In this document: one piece after another, positions 5,411-7,100 of the stretch
How the letters are laid out: every line of letters begins with the position of its first letter
Position numbering within the stretch: position 1 is the stretch's first letter
Origin: Clostridiaceae bacterium
GTDB taxonomy: Bacteria; Bacillota; Clostridia; Oscillospirales; Acutalibacteraceae
Reading direction: 5' to 3'
DNA length: 7,100 nucleotides
Assembly: GCA_016296885.1 (NCBI GenBank)
Contig: JAEDHT010000053.1
Location: 1 to 7,100, forward strand
The notes under the pieces: model-generated
What the model was told of the DNA's origin: nothing
Database searches by the model: none
Seen by the model: only the letters and a program-made list of their open reading frames with translations
Position numbers and translations under genes: made by a program

Positions 5411-5816
5411 GTGCCATCATATCCTCAGACACATTCACGCTGTATTCCGTTCATCAAATTAAACCGTGGCGTGTCTATTTGCCTTAAAATCATATTAAAT
5501 TCGCGTTTATATCTTTCAGTCATAAATACTGTCTGAATGATAAAACGCCTTATAGGGGCGATTTTAAGAGCATTAGAGGCATATGCTGATTATCGGTTGC
5601 TTTTACTCGGCTGCTTAACCTGTGTATAGTGGGGGTTATTTTACATTAACAGCCATAGATTTACCGCTAAATATCTTTATTTGCCTTAAAATTACCATTA
5701 TTTACTGTTTTGGCGTTTATGCAATGAGGTAGTCGTTAAAACTAAAAATCGATTTTAGTGGCATTTTTAAGCCGTTTAAGGCTATATATGAATTTTGTAA
5801 TGTCAAGGAGAAAGTT
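5411..5816. other. About 400 bp without an evident gene
   Basis: No supported coding frame. The 15-mer TATTTGCCTTAAAAT occurs at 5476-5490 and 5678-5692, each followed within 30 bases by GCGTTTAT, so this looks like a degenerate direct repeat of about 40 bp. Hairpins: AAAACGCC...GGCGATTTT (5542-5565, terminator-like) and ACTAAAA-ATCGA-TTTTAGT (5741-5759). The stretch leads into the ribosome site of the micropeptide gene at 5817 and may carry its promoter or a small RNA. Confidence 0.4.
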
Positions 5817-5879
5817 ATGGCAGCAGTTTTGTTCACGATATTTATTCTGATTTTGATTTATAAGAACAGGCGCAGCTAA
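5817..5879 (+). CDS. 20-aa membrane micropeptide (copy 2)
   Basis: The product is MAAVLFTIFILILIYKNRRS, one hydrophobic segment (4-15) and a basic tail K-N-R-R-S. It matches the 20-aa peptide of the minus-strand operon at 15 of 20 positions, with the same length, start MA-x-VLF and end KNRxS. AAGGAG six bases before the ATG is an ideal ribosome site, better than that of copy 1. It stands alone: the next gene starts 160 bp on from its own promoter. The DNA of its second half recurs almost exactly at 6921-6960. Type I toxin-like peptide or small membrane regulator are possible roles; an antisense RNA was not identified. Confidence 0.65.
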   Translation: MAAVLFTIFILILIYKNRRS

Positions 5880-5983
5880 ATGCAAAAAAGTTTATTCTGA
5901 TATTGCATATATGCTGTTATTCTTTGCAAAATATATTCTATTTGATGTTTTTGTTTTGGCAATGAATTTAGTGGTTTATGCTG

Positions 5984-6012
5984 TTGATATTTAATAGCGA
6001 ATATGCTATAAT
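5984..6012 (+). promoter_or_regulatory. Consensus promoter of the DUF4160-DUF2442 operon
   Basis: TTGATA (5984-5989), a 17-bp spacer and TATAAT (6007-6012), preceded by TG for an extended -10. Transcription would start about 20 bp before the DUF4160 ATG. This is the strongest promoter in the window by match to consensus. Confidence 0.8.
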
Positions 6013-6038
6013 ATGAGGGCAAGAAAGGAGATGATAGA

Positions 6039-6299
6039 ATGCCGACAATTTCAATGTTTCGTGGTATTAAAGTCTGTATCTATTGGAGAGATCATATGCC
6101 GCCCCACTTTCACGCATTCTATGGGGCTTCTGAAATTCTTGTATCTATTGAAGAACTTGAGGTTTTGGAAGGTACAATGCCATCAAAACAGTTAAAAATG
6201 CTCTTGGGTTGGGCGGCGTTTCATCAAGAAGAACTTCGGGAAAATTGGGAGCTTGCAAAAGAACAGCAAGAGTTATTCGCAATCGAACCACTGAGATAA
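6039..6299 (+). CDS. DUF4160 protein, putative toxin-antitoxin component
   Basis: This 86-aa protein matches DUF4160 over its whole length: opening MPTISMF.GI.V.IYW.DH, the histidine-rich HMPPHFHAFYG (19-29), an acidic I.EGEL-like stretch (SIEELEVLEGTMP, 36-48), then a helical half with W58, W70, ELA and the closing IEPLR. The biochemical function of the family is not established; it is commonly found next to DUF2442 and has been proposed as half of a toxin-antitoxin pair. The clustered histidines suggest metal binding or catalysis (inference). AAGGAG eight bases before the ATG fixes the start. DUF2442 follows after 26 bp, under the same promoter. Confidence 0.88.
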   Translation: MPTISMFRGIKVCIYWRDHMPPHFHAFYGASEILVSIEELEVLEGTMPSKQLKMLLGWAAFHQEELRENWELAKEQQELFAIEPLR

Positions 6300-6325
6300 G
6301 AGCTTTTTCAGGAGGTGGAAGCACG

Positions 6326-6688
6326 ATGAATACGGTAGAATTTTATCTTTCAAAAGGTTTAGACCACAAAACAGCAGAATACTTTGCAAGTGGCAAAAAG
6401 AGAATTACAGGCGTTGTTCCTAACGATGATTTTACACTGACTATCAGTTTTGACAACGGTGAAAAACGGCTTTATGATATGCGGCCATTTCTCAAAAAAG
6501 GCACAATATTTGAACCTTTTATTAAGCCGGAGAACTTTTGTCGTGTTTATGTTGATGATACCCATTGCATAGCATGGGACGTTGACCCCAATATTGACAG
6601 CAACAAAGTATGGAACAATAAAGTTGACCTTTGCCCCGACGGTTGCTATATTGACAGCATTCCTGTAGGAGGTGTGCCGAGTGCCTGA
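6326..6688 (+). CDS. DUF2442 protein, putative toxin-antitoxin partner
   Basis: This 120-aa protein contains a DUF2442 domain at about 28-98: a strand pair around LTISFDNGEKRLYDMRPFL, then the typical 'F-P' region KKGTIFEPFIKPENFCRVYVD and the ending IAWDVDPNIDSNKVW (82-96). The N-terminal 27 residues (FYLSKGLDHKTAEYFASGKK) form a helical extension not always present in the family, and the C-terminal tail past 100 is also extra. DUF2442 proteins commonly accompany DUF4160, as here, and are thought to be the antitoxin or partner. I chose the ATG at 6326 because AGGAGGTGG precedes it at good spacing; the longer open frame upstream only shadows DUF4160. Its end overlaps the start of a third, very short ORF. 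Confidence 0.88.
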   Translation: MNTVEFYLSKGLDHKTAEYFASGKKRITGVVPNDDFTLTISFDNGEKRLYDMRPFLKKGTIFEPFIKPENFCRVYVDDTHCIAWDVDPNIDSNKVWNNKVDLCPDGCYIDSIPVGGVPSA

Positions 6689-6752
6689 AAGTTGTGTTAA
6701 TATCATTGATTTATTGTTCACCATTGCCCGGCAAACAGAACAAACCGTATAG
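6681..6752 (+). CDS. 23-aa ORF coupled to DUF2442, possibly truncated gene
   Basis: Translation would start at GTG (6681), six bases after a perfect AGGAGGTG (6667-6674), overlap the DUF2442 stop by 8 bp, and give VPESCVNIIDLLFTIARQTE plus QTV. Such a strong, well-placed ribosome site within the end of DUF2442 is unlikely by chance and indicates a translationally coupled third gene. The product is too short to assign; it may be the surviving N-terminus of a longer third component lost by deletion. Confidence 0.4.
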   Translation: MPESCVNIIDLLFTIARQTEQTV

Positions 6753-6920
6753 GGGTTTTATATGCCATAGAGCGTTTAATCTTTTTTGCCCCTATTCCGA
6801 GAAAGCACTCGGCAATCATGTTGACGAGGAAGATATATGGGGTAACGAAATGTGACCCCATATAAATATAAGGGATTTTTAAGCAAAAACAGCAAGTGTG
6901 TTTTTCTTGGTTTTTTCTTA
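6753..6920. other. Gene-poor stretch with several inverted repeats
   Basis: TATATGGGGT (6834-6843) and ACCCCATATA (6855-6864) form a perfect 10-bp stem with an 11-nt loop. CCGAG...CTCGG (6797-6812) is a smaller hairpin. GCACTCGGCA (6805-6814) is the exact complement of TGCCGAGTGC (6675-6684) at the start of the 23-aa ORF, and ATAGGGG (6749-6755) pairs with CCCCTAT (6789-6795). No gene is supported here. Confidence 0.55.
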
Positions 6921-6960
6921 TTTATTCTGATTTTTGCTTTATAAGAACAGGCGCAGCTAA
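6921..6960 (+). pseudogene. Frameshifted third copy of the micropeptide DNA
   Basis: These 40 bases match 5841-5879, the second part of micropeptide copy 2, except for one inserted base and one substitution. The shared 3' part ends TATAAGAACAGGCGCAGCTAA. The inserted T shifts the frame so that translation ends early at TTTATAA, and the original N-terminus (MAAVLF) with its ribosome site is missing. It is therefore a broken copy or a recombination repeat. Together the two copies bracket the DUF4160-DUF2442 genes. Confidence 0.7.
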
Positions 6961-6977
6961 AAAATGGAGATAATAAG

Positions 6978-7022
6978 GGGCTGTCGCAAATCGGTAAAAC
7001 GAAGAGCGACAGCCCGTTTTTT
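6978..7022 (+). terminator. Strong intrinsic terminator
   Basis: A perfect 10-bp stem, GGGCTGTCGC (6978-6987) with GCGACAGCCC (7006-7015), has an 18-nt loop and is followed by GTTTTTT (7016-7022). It closes the plus-strand DUF4160-DUF2442 unit. Similar sequences occur at ends of some insertion sequences, but no partner end is seen here. Confidence 0.85.
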
Positions 7023-7100
7023 AAAGACATAGTCCGGAATAAGAGAAACCGCCGTCAGAATTTGACAGCGGAGAGTATAGCAATGCAGAGGTCGGTGAAA
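7023..7100. other. Window end, one hairpin, no gene
   Basis: CCGCCGTCA (7049-7057) pairs with TGACAGCGG (7063-7071) with one mismatch and a 5-nt loop. No coding frame can be supported before the window ends. Confidence 0.45.

Noticed and set aside
5789..5851. Overlapping 20-codon frame at the start of micropeptide copy 2
   Set aside because: No adequate ribosome site; its likeness to the end of the 50-aa gene follows from the related DNA of the two micropeptide copies.
6776..7030. Minus-strand open frame of 84 codons at the right end
   Set aside because: It runs through the terminator and the micropeptide remnant, lacks a ribosome site and shows no recognisable domain.

Overview
The window looks like an accessory region of a low-GC, gut-type Firmicute (class Clostridia). 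Grounds are the AT-rich sequence, strong AGGAGG-type ribosome sites, sigma-A-like promoters, a Gram-positive-style lipoprotein signal, and gene types common in Ruminococcus/Eubacterium-like genomes. This placement is inference; no rRNA or housekeeping gene is present.

Layout. (1) 1-200: a tiny minus-strand ORF between two imperfect 26-bp direct repeats, possibly a transposon remnant. (2) 215-1366, minus: a secreted MORN-repeat lipoprotein. (3) 1611-2252, minus: a small serine recombinase (resolvase/invertase type) with four TTTRCAAA motifs upstream, a candidate recombination or operator site. (4) 3440-2442, minus: a compact four-gene operon of a 50-aa membrane peptide, an overlapping 20-aa membrane micropeptide, and proteins of 173 and 83 aa that seem to share one small domain (two copies in the first, one in the second). 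(5) 3481-3808: an array of eight 17-bp palindromes, mostly 32-36 bp apart (or twice that), between divergent promoters; the outermost sites lie on the -35 boxes of both. (6) 3875-4702, plus: a ribbon-helix-helix (RHH) regulator, then, 3 bp later and from a TTG start, a Fic-domain AMP-transferase with a C-terminal inhibitory helix and a glycine-to-glutamate change in its catalytic motif. (7) 4703-5816: about 1.1 kb without an evident gene, with a G9 tract, several hairpins and a large AT-rich compound palindromic repeat. (8) 5817-7022, plus: a second 20-aa micropeptide gene (15/20 identical to the one in the minus operon), a consensus promoter, a DUF4160-DUF2442 pair (putative toxin-antitoxin type), a 23-codon ORF, a frameshifted third copy of the micropeptide DNA, and a strong terminator.

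How it may work together (inference): the RHH protein is the obvious candidate to bind the palindrome array and control both the Fic module and the divergent micropeptide operon, either as a multi-operator switch or as a centromere-like site. The recombinase, the two toxin/antitoxin-like modules and the nearly identical 40-bp repeats around the second module fit an island assembled by recombination. The most novel items are the palindrome array with its divergent operon, and the recurring 20-aa membrane micropeptide.
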